Source: Paraspadella gotoi (lineage: Eukaryota; Chaetognatha). Taken from it: 64,000 nucleotides of DNA. A program made the position numbers and the translations under genes. The stretch is from assembly GCA_051294375.1 (NCBI GenBank), contig JBJCIZ010000239.1:123036-187035 (forward strand), read 5' to 3'. Position 1 is the stretch's first letter. Each line of letters starts with the position of its first letter. The notes under the pieces are model-generated. The model made no database searches. It saw only the letters and a program-made list of their open reading frames with translations, and had not been told where the DNA came from. Shown piece by piece: positions 1 to 10,854 of this stretch.

Positions 1-23
1 GACGACGACGACGACGACGACGA
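1..23. repeat. (GAC)n triplet microsatellite
   Basis: The window opens inside a perfect GAC run. The tract probably starts before the window. Confidence 0.9.
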
Positions 24-103
24 AGATTCCACCCACAAGATGACGAGTCATTAGGGGGCGAAAAAACCGTTGGTGACGTCGACTGCAAGAATCAAGACGA
101 GCG

Positions 104-1231
104 NNNNNNNNNNNNNNNNNNNNNNNNNNNNNNNNNNNNNNNNNNNNNNNNNNNNNNNNNNNNNNNNNNNNNNNNNNNNNNNNNNNNNNNNNNNNNNNNN
201 NNNNNNNNNNNNNNNNNNNNNNNNNNNNNNNNNNNNNNNNNNNNNNNNNNNNNNNNNNNNNNNNNNNNNNNNNNNNNNNNNNNNNNNNNNNNNNNNAAGC
301 AGTTGGCGGAGGAGAAAGGGAAAAGGGAAAAGAAAAGAAAAAAAAGATAGGTAAAAACAATAAAGGAAAGTAAAAAGCCGAGAGGGAGATGAATGAAAAC
401 TAGTCAAAAGTCGAGAATCCAAAATGTTTGGAAATTAAGTAGAATCGAGTTGACAACAAAAAAAACTTTCGTTCAAACTGCAAAAACGAATGAATTTGAA
501 CGTCAAATCTCTTTTTTGTAATAATGATATTTTAAAGTTGGCGTCTTTAAAAATAATATTATATCATATATTTTATATTTATATATTTATAAACAGTCAA
601 ACTGACGGCCTGAAAAGCGTCTTATTGCGTCGCGTCTCGACTCGAATGAAAAAAAAAATATATTGATAAACTAAAATTGAAGATTTACGAATGAAAAAAG
701 GCGATGAAATATGCANNNNNNNNNNNNNNNNNNNNNNNNNNNNNNNNNNNNNNNNNNNNNNNNNNNNNNNNNNNNNNNNNNNNNNNNNNNNNNNNNNNNN
801 NNNNNNNNNNNNNNNNNNNNNNNNNNNNNNNNNNNNNNNNNNNNNNNNNNNNNNNNNNNNNNNNNNNNNNNNNNNNNNNNNNNNNTTTTCTCTCAGTCGC
901 GCCATCTTTGTCATGGATGTTTTTCTCTCTTTTTCGATGTTGTTTAATCCGGCGACAAGGCGTCGATTATCTCTCTCTCTCTGTCTCTCTGTCTCTCNNN
1001 NNNNNNNNNNNNNNNNNNNNNNNNNNNNNNNNNNNNNNNNNNNNNNNNNNNNNNNNNNNNNNNNNNNNNNNNNNNNNNNNNNNNNNNNNNNNNNNNNNNN
1101 NNNNNNNNNNNNNNNNNNNNNNNNNNNNNNNNNNNNNNNNNNNNNNNNNNNNNNNNNNNNNNNNNNNNNNNNNNNNNNNNNNNNNNNNNNNNNNNNNNNN
1201 NNNNNNNNNNNNNNNNNNNNNNNNNNNNNNN
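104..1231. other. gapped low-complexity stretch (N gaps 104-296, 716-885, 998-1231)
   Basis: Three N gaps break this region. The readable parts are purine-rich (300-400), AT-rich (480-660) and CT-rich (886-997, with a CTCT/GTCT run cut off by the third gap). I see no coding signal. Open frames crossing the N runs are artefacts. Confidence 0.7.
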
Positions 1232-1512
1232 CTTCGTTTTTTTCTCTTTCGGTTTTTCCGTTTCTTTTGTTGTGACGAGTCCGATTTGACGCCACTTCCG
1301 GTGAGACGCCAAACCCATCGGGAGAAAATGAAGTGAGAGAGAGAGAGAGTGAGTCAGAGTTAAACGATTTCCCCAAAAAACAGAGAGGGAGACAAAGAAC
1401 TTTGGTGGAAAAAGAGTCGGAGAAGATTCAAACTTTTCCTCGCGGAAGAAATTCTTTCGCTGGAAGAAAAAAACCCGTTTGAGTCGGCGATTTTTCTTTT
1501 CTGCGCATGCGC

Positions 1513-1708
1513 GCGATTTGCGTGCGCGAAAAGAGACATGCGTGTAGGAAAGGAGATCTGGGTGTTGCAAAGAGACTTGCGTTTGTGGAAATAAAATTTA
1601 CGAAAAGTGTCTTGCTTTTTCAAAAAGAGACTTGTGTTTACAAAAAAAGAGACTTGCATGTTAAAAAAGTTACTTGCGTGTGCAAAAAGAGACTTGCGTG
1701 TGAGACGT
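1513..1708. repeat. degenerate ~21-bp minisatellite (AAAAAGAGACTTGCGTGTG)
   Basis: About seven or eight imperfect copies of a 20-23 bp unit lie head to tail. The core is AAAGAGACTTGCGTGTG, with variants such as AAAGAGACATGCGTG and AAAGTGTCTTGC. The unit is near 21 bp, so one plus-strand frame stays open and reads as a repeated basic, Cys-containing heptad. There is no start context or conserved domain, so I call it a repeat rather than a gene. Confidence 0.7.
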
Positions 1709-1709
1709 T

Positions 1710-1930
1710 AGGAGAGAGAGAAGGAGAAGTTAAGCCTTGATAGAGAGAAAGAGAGCGGAGAGAGCGGAGAAGAGAGGACATAGAGACGAGTGGGATGAGG
1801 GAGAAGAAAGAGGAGACGCATGGGAAATGTAGAGGAAAGAGGGACATTCGGTTTGGGTGGGAAAGATGTAGAGAGAAGAAGAGAGAGTATGTAGAGAAGC
1901 CAGAGAGAGAGAGAGCGAGAAACCGACAAT
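1710..1930. repeat. imperfect GA-rich purine tract
   Basis: The plus strand is nearly all purine, with interrupted GAGA and GGAGA blocks. No coding signal. Confidence 0.7.
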
Positions 1931-3960
1931 AATGAGTGTAGGTCTCTTGAGCTTGTGAATGCGTAAAAAACGGAGGACTGGGTTGTTAGGGAGAATATTT
2001 AATGAGTTGTATCTGGAAGGTATAAACTCTGGGTCGGCACGAAATTGTTTAAAAATTGAATCGCGTTAATTTAACAAAAATAAATAATTTTTTTATGCTC
2101 GGACAGAATTTAAAAAAAATACTATTAACGGAATATTGATAATAAAGGAATAATATAAAATAATCTGAGTTATAGACAGTACTGATATTTTATTATTTTA
2201 TAATTCTGCCGATTAAGGAAGATTAATTCAAGAGGGATAAGAAAAAAGAATGAGGTAAAATGAGGTATGTGGACTATTTTATATAATTTTTTTGAATAAA
2301 AAAATTAATGAAAAACAAAATTATTAATCGACAAATAAAAAAAAGAAGAAAGAAAATGAGAAGAAGATCGTATATAGTGTTTTTGGGGGAGAGTTATGTT
2401 GGGTTTAGAATTTGTTGATTTCTTTTGTCAATTATTTAGCGAATGATTACAGTTCGCGGAGAGAGAGAGAGACGAGAGAGCTTATGATTGATTGAATAGA
2501 GAGAGAGCAGAGGATTGACGTAGAGAGAAAGAGAGAGAGAGAGAGAGGGACGTCAAAGAGAGAGAACGAGAGAGAGACCACGAGTAAGGATTTGAGAGGA
2601 GCCTCTGATTTATGCAATAAAAAAAGTTCGGATATTCGGAGCTTTTTCAGAACAAAATTTTAGAAGGTGAAATTTTGTATCGGAAAACAAAATAATTCAA
2701 TACGCAAATAATAATACACAATCTAATACCTTAAATTAATTTGCGCTTTGAATAAATTCTGTTCAGGATCGAAAAATATTGATTTGTATATATGCAAATC
2801 CTCTTAATTCTTTTCTTTTTCTAAATTTTATTCTGCTTCGTGTTCGAGCGGATAGGAGGTAGCGGGAAACGTTCTTGTTACTCGTGAGTGTGATTTAGGA
2901 ATAAATTATGTTTCTTTTAAGACACACAATTCCCTTTAAGAGCAATAAATTGATGCGATAGTATTATTTCTGGCAAATTTTGAGCAAAATTTATTAATAT
3001 TTGTCATTAATATTTATCCGATCATTTTCAAATGAATTATTCATATTATGCAGCACGATATCTGGTCCGCCATGAGTATTAATTCGGTTCATCTTAATTT
3101 TTAGGGATTATGTTGTATTATTCACTTCTATAGTTGTATACATGATGAATTCATTTTAGTTCCTGTATTATTACATCATATAAATAATATAAAATTGGAA
3201 TATGTTCCAATTACACTTCATAAAAACATGCTAAATTTATCACATCTAGCGTATTAAAAAATCCTAAGATATGTTACAATTATAATAAACGTATATTTAT
3301 TAGACGGAATTCTCGAGGAATGTGGAGTTTCTTTAACAATTTAAATGATAATAATTTTGGGAACTAATTTAATATCGTAGGGGAATTTTTTTATAGATTT
3401 AAATTTTTTTTTTAAGTTTAGTTTGGTTCTTTTTTTACGAAATTTTTATTTTAATGCAGTTAACTTCTAATTTGAGGATTATATCATTTTTCTATTAATT
3501 TTTTATTTTTAAATTCAATATACACCCATTGAAGTCGCGTACACTATTAACCTTAATCGTATGGGGTAATCTATGGGCGAAGAGAGACATGGCTCGCTTC
3601 GTGTGTGGTTTCGTAATTTTGCAAGTCGAAAAAGAAAAAACGATTACGGCACTTCGCTGGCTTGTCTGCATTTTTCCTCTATTCTACTCTCTTGTTCGCT
3701 TTACTTTTAGTTCGGATCCATAAGAACGGTGTATATTCTTGGCATGCATTGTATCACCAGAGGTTCGATCTTACCACATGTTTACACTTATATGTGTATA
3801 CCATTGTCCATTCGTTGGCAATGGATGGACTGGTGCTGTTGTGCGGGATGCCAGTCGCGCGTTTCTCCAACTGCTGAGCCTTCTTAGCCGTCACAGTTGT
3901 GGTGCGGTTGTTCTATAGTTTTCTAATAGGTTCTAGTACTACCATGAGGAGTTAAAAATT
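1931..3960. other. AT-rich noncoding DNA
   Basis: About 2 kb of AT-rich sequence with GA microsatellite patches at 2459-2475 and 2515-2580. Short open frames at 3529-3723 and 3662-3877 lack any recognisable motif, codon bias or splice context. I do not call them genes. Confidence 0.6.
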
Positions 3961-3976
3961 AAAAGCTCCAATTCTG

Positions 3977-4001
3977 NNNNNNNNNNNNNNNNNNNNNNNN
4001 N
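3977..4001. other. 25-n assembly gap
   Basis: Exactly 25 n. The same size recurs at 19179, 24457, 34467, 39825, 61640 and 63113, which points to a scaffolder's fixed or minimum gap size. Confidence 0.8.
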
Positions 4002-4165
4002 GCTCAATTCTGGTCTTTCTGTCAGCTGTTTTCTGTTAGTAAATTTAGTATAGCTTCCGGCTCCACCGAAGACCGCCTCCTGTTCAACCCAAGGGGATTC
4101 CGGTTCCGGTTCCTCCCTTGCCAATTCCGGGTTTACCCCACCCACGGCTTCTATTCTGACCTACA

Positions 4166-4278
4166 GCATTTCCGGCTCCACCCACCTCACATCCGGCTCC
4201 ACCCACGTCACATCCGGCTTCACCCACCTCACATCCGGCTCCACCCACCTCACATCCGGCTCCACCCACGCCTCATCC
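4166..4278. repeat. 21-bp minisatellite (CCGGCTCCACCCACCTCACAT)
   Basis: Five to six near-perfect copies of a 21-bp GC-rich unit. Flanking sequence at 4055-4165 holds diverged relatives such as CCGGCTCCACCGAAG and CCGGTTCCGGTTCC. The period is divisible by three, so the minus strand keeps an open frame of GGAGCEV heptads. Whether it is translated is unknown. Confidence 0.85.
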
Positions 4279-4387
4279 GATTCGATCAACGCTACTTCCT
4301 CTGTTTCTCTCATGAGTTTGACAAGAAAATGTCAACGCGATTATTCCAATGAACTGATTTTTTTCGCATTCTACGTCTTCCTCTTTT

Positions 4388-4421
<34 letters not shown>
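4388..4421. repeat. (CGT)n triplet microsatellite
   Basis: A perfect CGT run of about eleven units. Confidence 0.9.
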
Positions 4422-4439
4422 TGTAAATGTCCTTTTCTT

Positions 4440-5120
4440 TTTAGTTCGTTGCTTTAAGCTGAAAAAGCTTTTTGAGTGGAAATATTAAAGTATCAACTTC
4501 TCTATATGAAACTGAAAGAATCAATTTTCCCGGTGTTTTATTATTATCTAAAGTTGCGAAAAAATCCTATTTTACTAGGCTAACTTGAACCCCATTATAT
4601 TGGAAGAAAACATTTGAGAAGGGAAAAAAAAACAAAATTGAGAACATAAAAATTATAAATGTATTAAACAATTTTTAACCATACTGTGGCCATATTACAA
4701 GCTCCTAGTAATATCTGACGTAACTATTATATGCCTAGTATTGTAAATGGAGGATTAAGTATACAGTTATATTAATTAAGGTAAAACGAAATCAATTAAA
4801 ACGAAAGGGGTTACAATTCGTTACCCGGCCAAACTCGTGACTGACTGTTACAAAGCGATCGAAAACCAAAGTACATTTGTTTACACTTCAAGTCAAGACC
4901 GAAAACCGGTCATTCTAAAAATGCTGAGCCGAGATTTCTTTGGGTTGCACCAGAGAATTCTGACTTTTAAACTTTTAAAAGATTATATCAATTTTCGCCG
5001 CTTCAAAATGATTTTTTCAAATTTTTTTCCCAAAAAGTCTCGAAGACGCTGTATGAGAGAGAGAGAGACAGAGAGAGTTTTTTCGTTCAAAATAATTTTT
5101 TTTCATTTTTGTTAATATAC
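4440..5120. other. AT-rich noncoding DNA
   Basis: Nothing recognisable beyond A/T homopolymers and a short GA run near 5056-5078. Confidence 0.6.
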
Positions 5121-5163
5121 AAGCAAACATTTTTCTAAAATGTATTTAGAAAAATGTTTGCTT
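5121..5163. repeat. perfect hairpin, 19-bp arms and 5-nt loop
   Basis: AAGCAAACATTTTTCTAAA (5121-5139) is followed by ATGTA and then by its exact reverse complement (5145-5163). Four bases later a 219-n gap begins at 5168. It could be the tip of a foldback element, or a palindrome where the assembly stopped. Confidence 0.9.
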
Positions 5164-5167
5164 CCTT

Positions 5168-5817
5168 NNNNNNNNNNNNNNNNNNNNNNNNNNNNNNNNN
5201 NNNNNNNNNNNNNNNNNNNNNNNNNNNNNNNNNNNNNNNNNNNNNNNNNNNNNNNNNNNNNNNNNNNNNNNNNNNNNNNNNNNNNNNNNNNNNNNNNNNN
5301 NNNNNNNNNNNNNNNNNNNNNNNNNNNNNNNNNNNNNNNNNNNNNNNNNNNNNNNNNNNNNNNNNNNNNNNNNNNNNNNNNNNNNNTTTTTTTCAATTCC
5401 CTATCCGATATCATTAGCGAAGGACAGATATTTTCAAGGGAGTTCGTAAGCTATTCAATTTTTTCTTATATAAAAAAAGGCAATGTTGCCCTGAAAAGCT
5501 TTGTTGACTGTTTTCCTGATTAGCCGTCCGAGGAATCCGTCCATCTTTTTCCGTCTGTCAGTATCTCTCTCNNNNNNNNNNNNNNNNNNNNNNNNNNNNN
5601 NNNNNNNNNNNNNNNNNNNNNNNNNNNNNNNNNNNNNNNNNNNNNNNNNNNNNNNNNNNNNNNNNNNNNNNNNNNNNNNNNNNNNNNNNNNNNNNNNNNN
5701 NNNNNNNNNNNNNNNNNNNNNNNNNNNNNNNNNNNNNNNNNNNNNNNNNNNNNNNNNNNNNNNNNNNNNNNNNNNNNNNNNNNNNNNNNNNNNNNNNNNN
5801 NNNNNNNNNNNNNNNNN
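5168..5817. other. two large N gaps (5168-5386, 5572-5817) with a 185-bp island
   Basis: The readable island, 5387-5571, ends in a CT run. No coding signal. Confidence 0.8.
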
Positions 5818-6129
5818 TTTTTTTCTTCGAATTTCTGTCGATTTCCCGCGGAATGCTCGATTCCGGGCCCCGAATGGAAAAAAGGGGGGAAAGACCGAGA
5901 AAACGAGAAAGAATTAAGGGAAGGAAAATATTAAAGAGGAAAAAATGGTGATTCGACTTGAAAAATGATGGAACGATGATTCATGGCGAAACGTGGATCC
6001 CGACTCTCTTAATGGACGATAGAGAAAGAGAAAAAAATATTGTAAATCGCATTATCGATTCACTATTGCCAATGAAATTATACAATTTAAAAAAAAATTA
6101 AATATTCTTTTTTTCAACTAAAAATATCA

Positions 6130-6482
6130 TCGTAAGAGACTCAGCTTCACCTAAAGTGAAATCGGATCGGAGGATCGGGCGATCGCCGCTAGAATGGAAT
6201 CACTGAACCGTGATTGGTCGATACAGAACCGGAATTGACCAATCAGCTTCTAGGATCGATAAAACTGTAAAAATCACTCTTGCCTCTGATCCTTTTTTCT
6301 AAATATAAATAGACCAAGCTTTCGTTAGTTTCAGTATAATTGATCTGGACTCCTGCGTGTGTCTCACCGTCACCATTATTATTCTCAGAATAAATCGCGT
6401 TTTGATTTAATCCAAAAAATCCATAAGTTTTTCCTTCAATGTGGTAGCAGTGGTAAGATTTGAACCTATGCCTCCTACTATA
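6130..6482 (-). mobile_element. tRNA-Leu-like SINE, copy 1
   Basis: On the minus strand the element starts with a tRNA 3' half: a T-arm/B-box-like GGTTCAAATC, then a CTGCTACCACA tail. About 300 bp of body follow, running into TGATTGGTC...GACCAATC. The body aligns throughout with the copies in duplicated segments A (12.53 kb) and B (21.03 kb); shared words include GACGGTGAGAC, GCAGGAGTC, GAAACTAA and ATCGATCCT. The tRNA 5' half and A box are not recognisable here. Family membership rests on the internal match, not on a database. Confidence 0.7.
6212..6244. repeat. inverted CCAAT-type repeat (SINE body)
   Basis: GATTGGTC (6212-6219) and GACCAATC (6237-6244) form an 8-bp stem. The same structure is a perfect 10-bp stem in SINE copy 3 at 21278-21310, so it belongs to the element. 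ATTGG/CCAAT is the NF-Y core motif; any regulatory role is conjecture. Confidence 0.75.
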
Positions 6483-6489
6483 TATTATA

Positions 6490-6847
6490 TTCTTTGCCAA
6501 ATTTTTATCATTTTTTATTTAATAACTTATTCTTTATTTTTATATTAAAAATATAAACGTTTTAAAGCACAAAAGCTTTTAGGAATATATAATATGGATT
6601 TAAATAACATTATCTAAAAAAAAGTTTTAAAGCCTAATACCAAAAGTGCTGTCAGGTTATTTTTAAAACCATTAACAGCGATCTACAAATGTGACCGGGT
6701 TCCTGTTATTTTTTCTTCTGAAGTAGTTTTCTTTTCGATTCAGAAAAACTGAAGAAATTCTCAATTTACTTTTTATATTTTTTAAAAACTTCATTTTTTT
6801 AATGATTCTAAAATGAGAGTCACGAGTAGTCGATTTCTCTTACACAC

Positions 6848-6850
<3 letters not shown>
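6490..6850. other. AT-rich noncoding DNA
   Basis: Nothing recognisable. Confidence 0.55.
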
Positions 6851-6854
<4 letters not shown>

Positions 6855-6890
<36 letters not shown>

Positions 6891-6904
6891 ATCTCTCTCT
6901 CTCT
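6855..6904. repeat. (CT)n microsatellite
   Basis: A nearly perfect CT run with two small interruptions. Confidence 0.95.
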
Positions 6905-6949
6905 TGTGTTTACACATGCCATTTTTTTCTGGTAACTGCACCTGAAACT

Positions 6950-7450
6950 GGAGATATTACGCGGGCCAAATCCTTGCAGTTTAAACTTTTAAACTTCGCG
7001 CAGTTTCGGGGAAGCTAACTATAAGTTCACCGCCACTACGCCCTGTGGCGGTCTTTGCCGGGAATCTCATTCGCGGTGAGATCGGTCTTCAATCTTTGAT
7101 CCCCTTCAAAAATTATGGCGGGGATTCCCCGTAGTGGTTAAAAAATAAACAGTTGTAGGGAACAGGGGCAGAGTGCTGTGAGAACTGTCCCCTTATTGCC
7201 AGTTCGAACTGAGCGTTTATGAGCCGCGTCATACTTGTGAAACTGCAATTACATTTATACCAAGTATTACGCCGCTTAAAAACCTTCCATAGTTACGGGT
7301 CATACGGGGACAGCTTCTACAGTTTTTCATAAAAGTCCACTACAAATGCTTATTTTATTTGCACGATGGGGAATATAAATCCCCGCCACAATTTGTGATC
7401 GGGATCGCGAATTGAAGCACGATCCCGCCGTGAATCCCGAGAAGAAATCC
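6950..7450. other. higher-GC block with small palindromes
   Basis: The block holds several short inverted repeats: CCGCCAC...GTGGCGG at about 7030-7055, the 13-bp palindrome CGGGGATTCCCCG at 7119-7131, and GGGGAATATAAATCCCC at about 7369-7385. No ORF or RNA family is recognisable. It may be an old repeat. Confidence 0.45.
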
Positions 7451-7499
7451 TTATTGTGAAGCCATCTCTATTGTGAAGAATTTCCGCTCGGTTTCTCCA

Positions 7500-7690
7500 C
7501 GTTTGTGTTTGTTATAGTCGCCTACTTCGTTTTCGTTTTTGTTGTTATCCTTTTTAGTCAAATTGTATTCTTCTTTGTCATATTCATTATCGTCGTTATT
7601 GTCGTCGTCATTTGTCGAGTTCATCCTCGTCATCGTCATGTTCGTCCCCATGTTTGTCGCCGTCGTAATCCATGTCGTGTTATCACTGTC
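7500..7690. repeat. degenerate GTCGTC/GTTATT triplet-like tract
   Basis: Interrupted CGT, CAT and GTT triplets. Open frames here are repeat by-products rich in Val, Phe and Ile. Confidence 0.6.
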
Positions 7691-7789
7691 ATGTAATGAC
7701 TGTCATGTACATCTCTTTCTTTGTTAGTTATCATCATTTTTCCTCGGGATTCTCTTTTACCGCTTCGGTTTCGCTTTGTCATTTTTCTT

Positions 7790-8346
7790 TGCTCTCTCTC
7801 TCTCTCTCTCTCTCTCTCATCTCTCTCGTCTCTCTCTCTCTCNNNNNNNNNNNNNNNNNNNNNNNNNNNNNNNNNNNNNNNNNNNNNNNNNNNNNNNNNN
7901 NNNNNNNNNNNNNNNNNNNNNNNNNNNNNNNNNNNNNNNNNNNNNNNNNNNNNNNNNNNNNNNNNNNNNNNNNNNNNNNNNNNNNNNNNNNNNNNNNNNN
8001 NNNNNNNNNNNNNNNNNNNNNNNNNNNNNNNNNNNNNNNNNNNNNNNNNNNNNNNNNNNNNNNNNNNNNNNNNNNNNNNNNNNNNNNNNNNNNNNNNNNN
8101 NNNNNNNNNNNNNNNNNNNNNNNNNNNNNNNNNNNNNNNNNNNNNNNNNNNNNNNNNNNNNNNNNNNNNNNNNNNNNNNNNNNNNNNNNNNNNNNNNNNN
8201 NNNNNNNNNNNNNNNNNNNNNNNNNNNNNNNNNNNNNNNNNNNNNNNNNNNNNNNNNNNNNNNNNNNNNNNNNNNNNNNNNNNNNNNNNNNNNNNNNNNN
8301 NNNNNNNNNNNNNNNNNNNNNNNNNNNNNNNNNNNNNNNNNNNNNN
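7790..8346. other. (CT)n run leading into a 504-n gap
   Basis: A CT microsatellite (7793-7842) runs directly into N (7843-8346). The gap is probably a collapsed or unresolved microsatellite. Confidence 0.8.
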
Positions 8347-8437
8347 TAATGATTGGGATAACGACTGGAAAAGGGGATTGTAATTCCGCTTCCACTCATT
8401 GACACGAAAATTGTTCTTTACGACTTTTCGTTCACGT

Positions 8438-8472
<35 letters not shown>
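8438..8472. repeat. (GA)n microsatellite
   Basis: A nearly perfect GA run. Confidence 0.95.
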
Positions 8473-8478
<6 letters not shown>

Positions 8479-8669
8479 CTTAGCGTCAGTGATCGACGTG
8501 AGAGAGAGAAGATTTCTCCTTAATTGGCTTTAAAAAAAATCAATCGTGAAATTATTCCACACCCGATCGGCTCATTCTAAGATAAGTTAAACAAAGTTGA
8601 GTTTTGTTAACTCTACAAAATTCATAAACGTTCGTTTAGTCGTTCAGTTTTTAAACAACTAAGCTCGAA

Positions 8670-8879
8670 ATGAACCTCGTGAGATCGTTTCTACCCGTTG
8701 AACTCTTTCGACTTAAAAACCAGAAGGCTCCCCGTTCGCTCCTTTGCGCGACGTTGCCGCCGCCTCAGCCGCTTCAGCCGCCGCAGCTGCCGTCGCCGTC
8801 GCCATTACCTTCTGCCCGCCGCCCGTTGTTTCCGGGGTCGTTCGGAGTCGAAGCCAAGCGGAACCGGAATCGCCGTTGA
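8670..8879 (+). other. GC-rich short open frame, possibly coding
   Basis: A 69-codon frame begins ATGAACCTC and lies in a locally GC-rich island. Its middle is Pro/Gln/Ser-rich because it is built of CCG, CAG and GCC triplets, and its C-terminus is basic. No domain is recognisable. It runs straight into CGT triplet DNA, so a triplet-repeat origin is at least as likely as a real exon. Confidence 0.15.
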
Positions 8880-8892
8880 CCTGGTTTTTCCT

Positions 8893-9010
8893 GTCGGCGC
8901 CGTCGTCGTCGTTGTTGTCGTCGTCGTTGTCGTCGTTAGTTTCGTTGTTGTTTCGTCGTCGTATTCGTCGTCCTATTTCGGGTCCTCAATATCTTTGTCT
9001 ATGTTGTCGT
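8893..9010. repeat. CGT/TGT triplet microsatellite, imperfect
   Basis: GTCGTCGTTGTTGTCGTC-type runs with interruptions. Confidence 0.8.
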
Positions 9011-9044
9011 CTTTTCTGAGAGTGCCAGATTTCTGTTCCTTCAT

Positions 9045-9235
9045 CCTCAACCCTTATATTTAACCTATATATAACCCGAATCCATAATCTTAACCTAATC
9101 CCGAACTTGTACCCTCAACCTTTAACCCTAATTTTTAACCTTAATTCCTAACCCTAATCACTACCAAAATCCCTTACCTTAGACTTAGGCTTAGTCACTA
9201 ACACAATCCCTAACCTCTAACCTAATTTTAAGGTT
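9045..9235 (-). repeat. degenerate telomere-like (TTAGGG/CCCTAA) tract
   Basis: Words such as AACCCTAA, TAACCT, TAACCTAA and CCTAACCCTAATC recur every 6-15 bases over about 190 bp. The strand runs CCCTAA on plus, so TTAGGG on minus. Too degenerate to be an active telomere; it could be an interstitial telomeric relic. Confidence 0.55.
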
Positions 9236-9740
9236 TGTATCTAAAAAAGATTAACTTAATTCCGAATTTAAGAGGGAAATGGGGGGTTCTTGGAAAATAA
9301 AGCCGATAATTGTGCAGCTGGTGAAATGGATCGAGAAGTGTGTGACTAACAGGCGAGAATGAAATACGCCTGACGAAAGCTAAATGATTGTCAGGCCCCT
9401 AATCATTACGACTTCGGACTGTGATGCCTCGCGGGACTAAATACTAAAGACTCTGGAACAATGCCAAACTGTTCATTCGGAACAATACAACTACTTATGT
9501 TTTGGTGTCTACACAGAATGGATATCCTTTCTCTGTTTATACAATACTTTTGTGATATTTTAGTATAAAACTAGAGCTCTTATGAAAATACTAATAATAT
9601 CGAGTAGCCGATGCTTAATATTATCTTGGATCGACCGCGCTATCTCAGTTTGAAATCCACAATCTAATGATTCGTTGAAACCCTCAGCATCCAAACTGGT
9701 ATTTTTCCTCGTTTTGCCTAAAGAAAAATTCGTTGGGCGG
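9236..9740. other. noncoding DNA, nothing recognised
   Basis: Mixed-composition sequence with no ORF, RNA or repeat that I can identify. Confidence 0.5.
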
Positions 9741-9742
9741 AA

Positions 9743-9764
9743 AGAGAGGAGAGAGAGAGAGATG

Positions 9765-9822
<58 letters not shown>
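9743..9822. repeat. (GA)n microsatellite
   Basis: Imperfect GA followed by a clean run of about 44 bp. Confidence 0.95.
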
Positions 9823-9823
<1 letters not shown>

Positions 9824-10208
9824 GCTGCATCTCAATGTGTTTATCTACGACAGAAAACGGCCTTTCAAATCGTGTAAGATTTTCTTTTGCGATGAATCAA
9901 TTATTTTAAATCGGAAAGGTTTCCGTTTTTCTCTGAACCCTGAGCTTTGTCACGTTAGGATCAGATCTTGATGTAGAGCGATTTATAATTAATTAATCAT
10001 TTCATTAATATATCCTTTTTTTTTCTTTTTCTCGATCTTTTTCGCGGAAAAAATAACAGGTAAGTGAATAAATAGTTTTAACAGTTAAACATTTGCCTAA
10101 ACATACGCAGAAAGAAAAGCGTTTTAACGAAACTTCAATATGTGGTAATCACATGTTACAGCATCACTTTTGATAGCCGTCTTTAAATTGTGATGCATTT
10201 GTAACCCG
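9823..10208. other. AT-rich noncoding DNA
   Basis: Nothing recognised. Confidence 0.5.
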
Positions 10209-10213
10209 ATGTA

Positions 10214-10316
10214 TTTATGTCTGTCTGTCTGTCTGTCTGACTGTTTGTCTGTCTGTCTGTCTCACACTATATTGATTTCTTTATATCTTCCTCTCTATCT
10301 CTTCTTTAGTTTTTTC

Positions 10317-10368
<52 letters not shown>

Positions 10369-10397
10369 CTCTCTCTCCTCTTTCTCTCTTCTTCTCT

Positions 10398-10432
<35 letters not shown>

Positions 10433-10475
10433 TCCTCTCTCCTCTCTCTCTCTCCTCTCTCTCTTCTCTCGCTCT
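10214..10475. repeat. (GTCT)n then (CT)n microsatellites
   Basis: A GTCT tetranucleotide run (about 10218-10262) is followed by a long interrupted CT run (10317-10475). Confidence 0.9.
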
Positions 10476-10625
10476 CCCGCTATAACGACGAAAACGCGGC
10501 TGGCATCTCGGGAAAAGCGATAAGACACGAGAACGCATTTATTTGAGATCCGGAGGAGATAGAAAAATAGAGAGAGGGAAAGATAGAGAGAGAATAGAGA
10601 GTAGGAGAGAGAGAAGAAGAGAGGA

Positions 10626-10658
<33 letters not shown>

Positions 10659-10854
10659 GAGATAGAAAATAGAAGGAGAGATAATAGAGATAGAGATACA
10701 GATAAAAATAGAGAGGGAGTGGAAAGCCTTAATAGAGTAACAATATACAGGATAAAAGAAAACGTAAATGGAAAGAAGGTAAGGTAAGCGTAAGGTTAGA
10801 AACAAAAACTGAATTCTATACTTCGTCATCGTCGTCTGCAAAAATCGACGCCAT

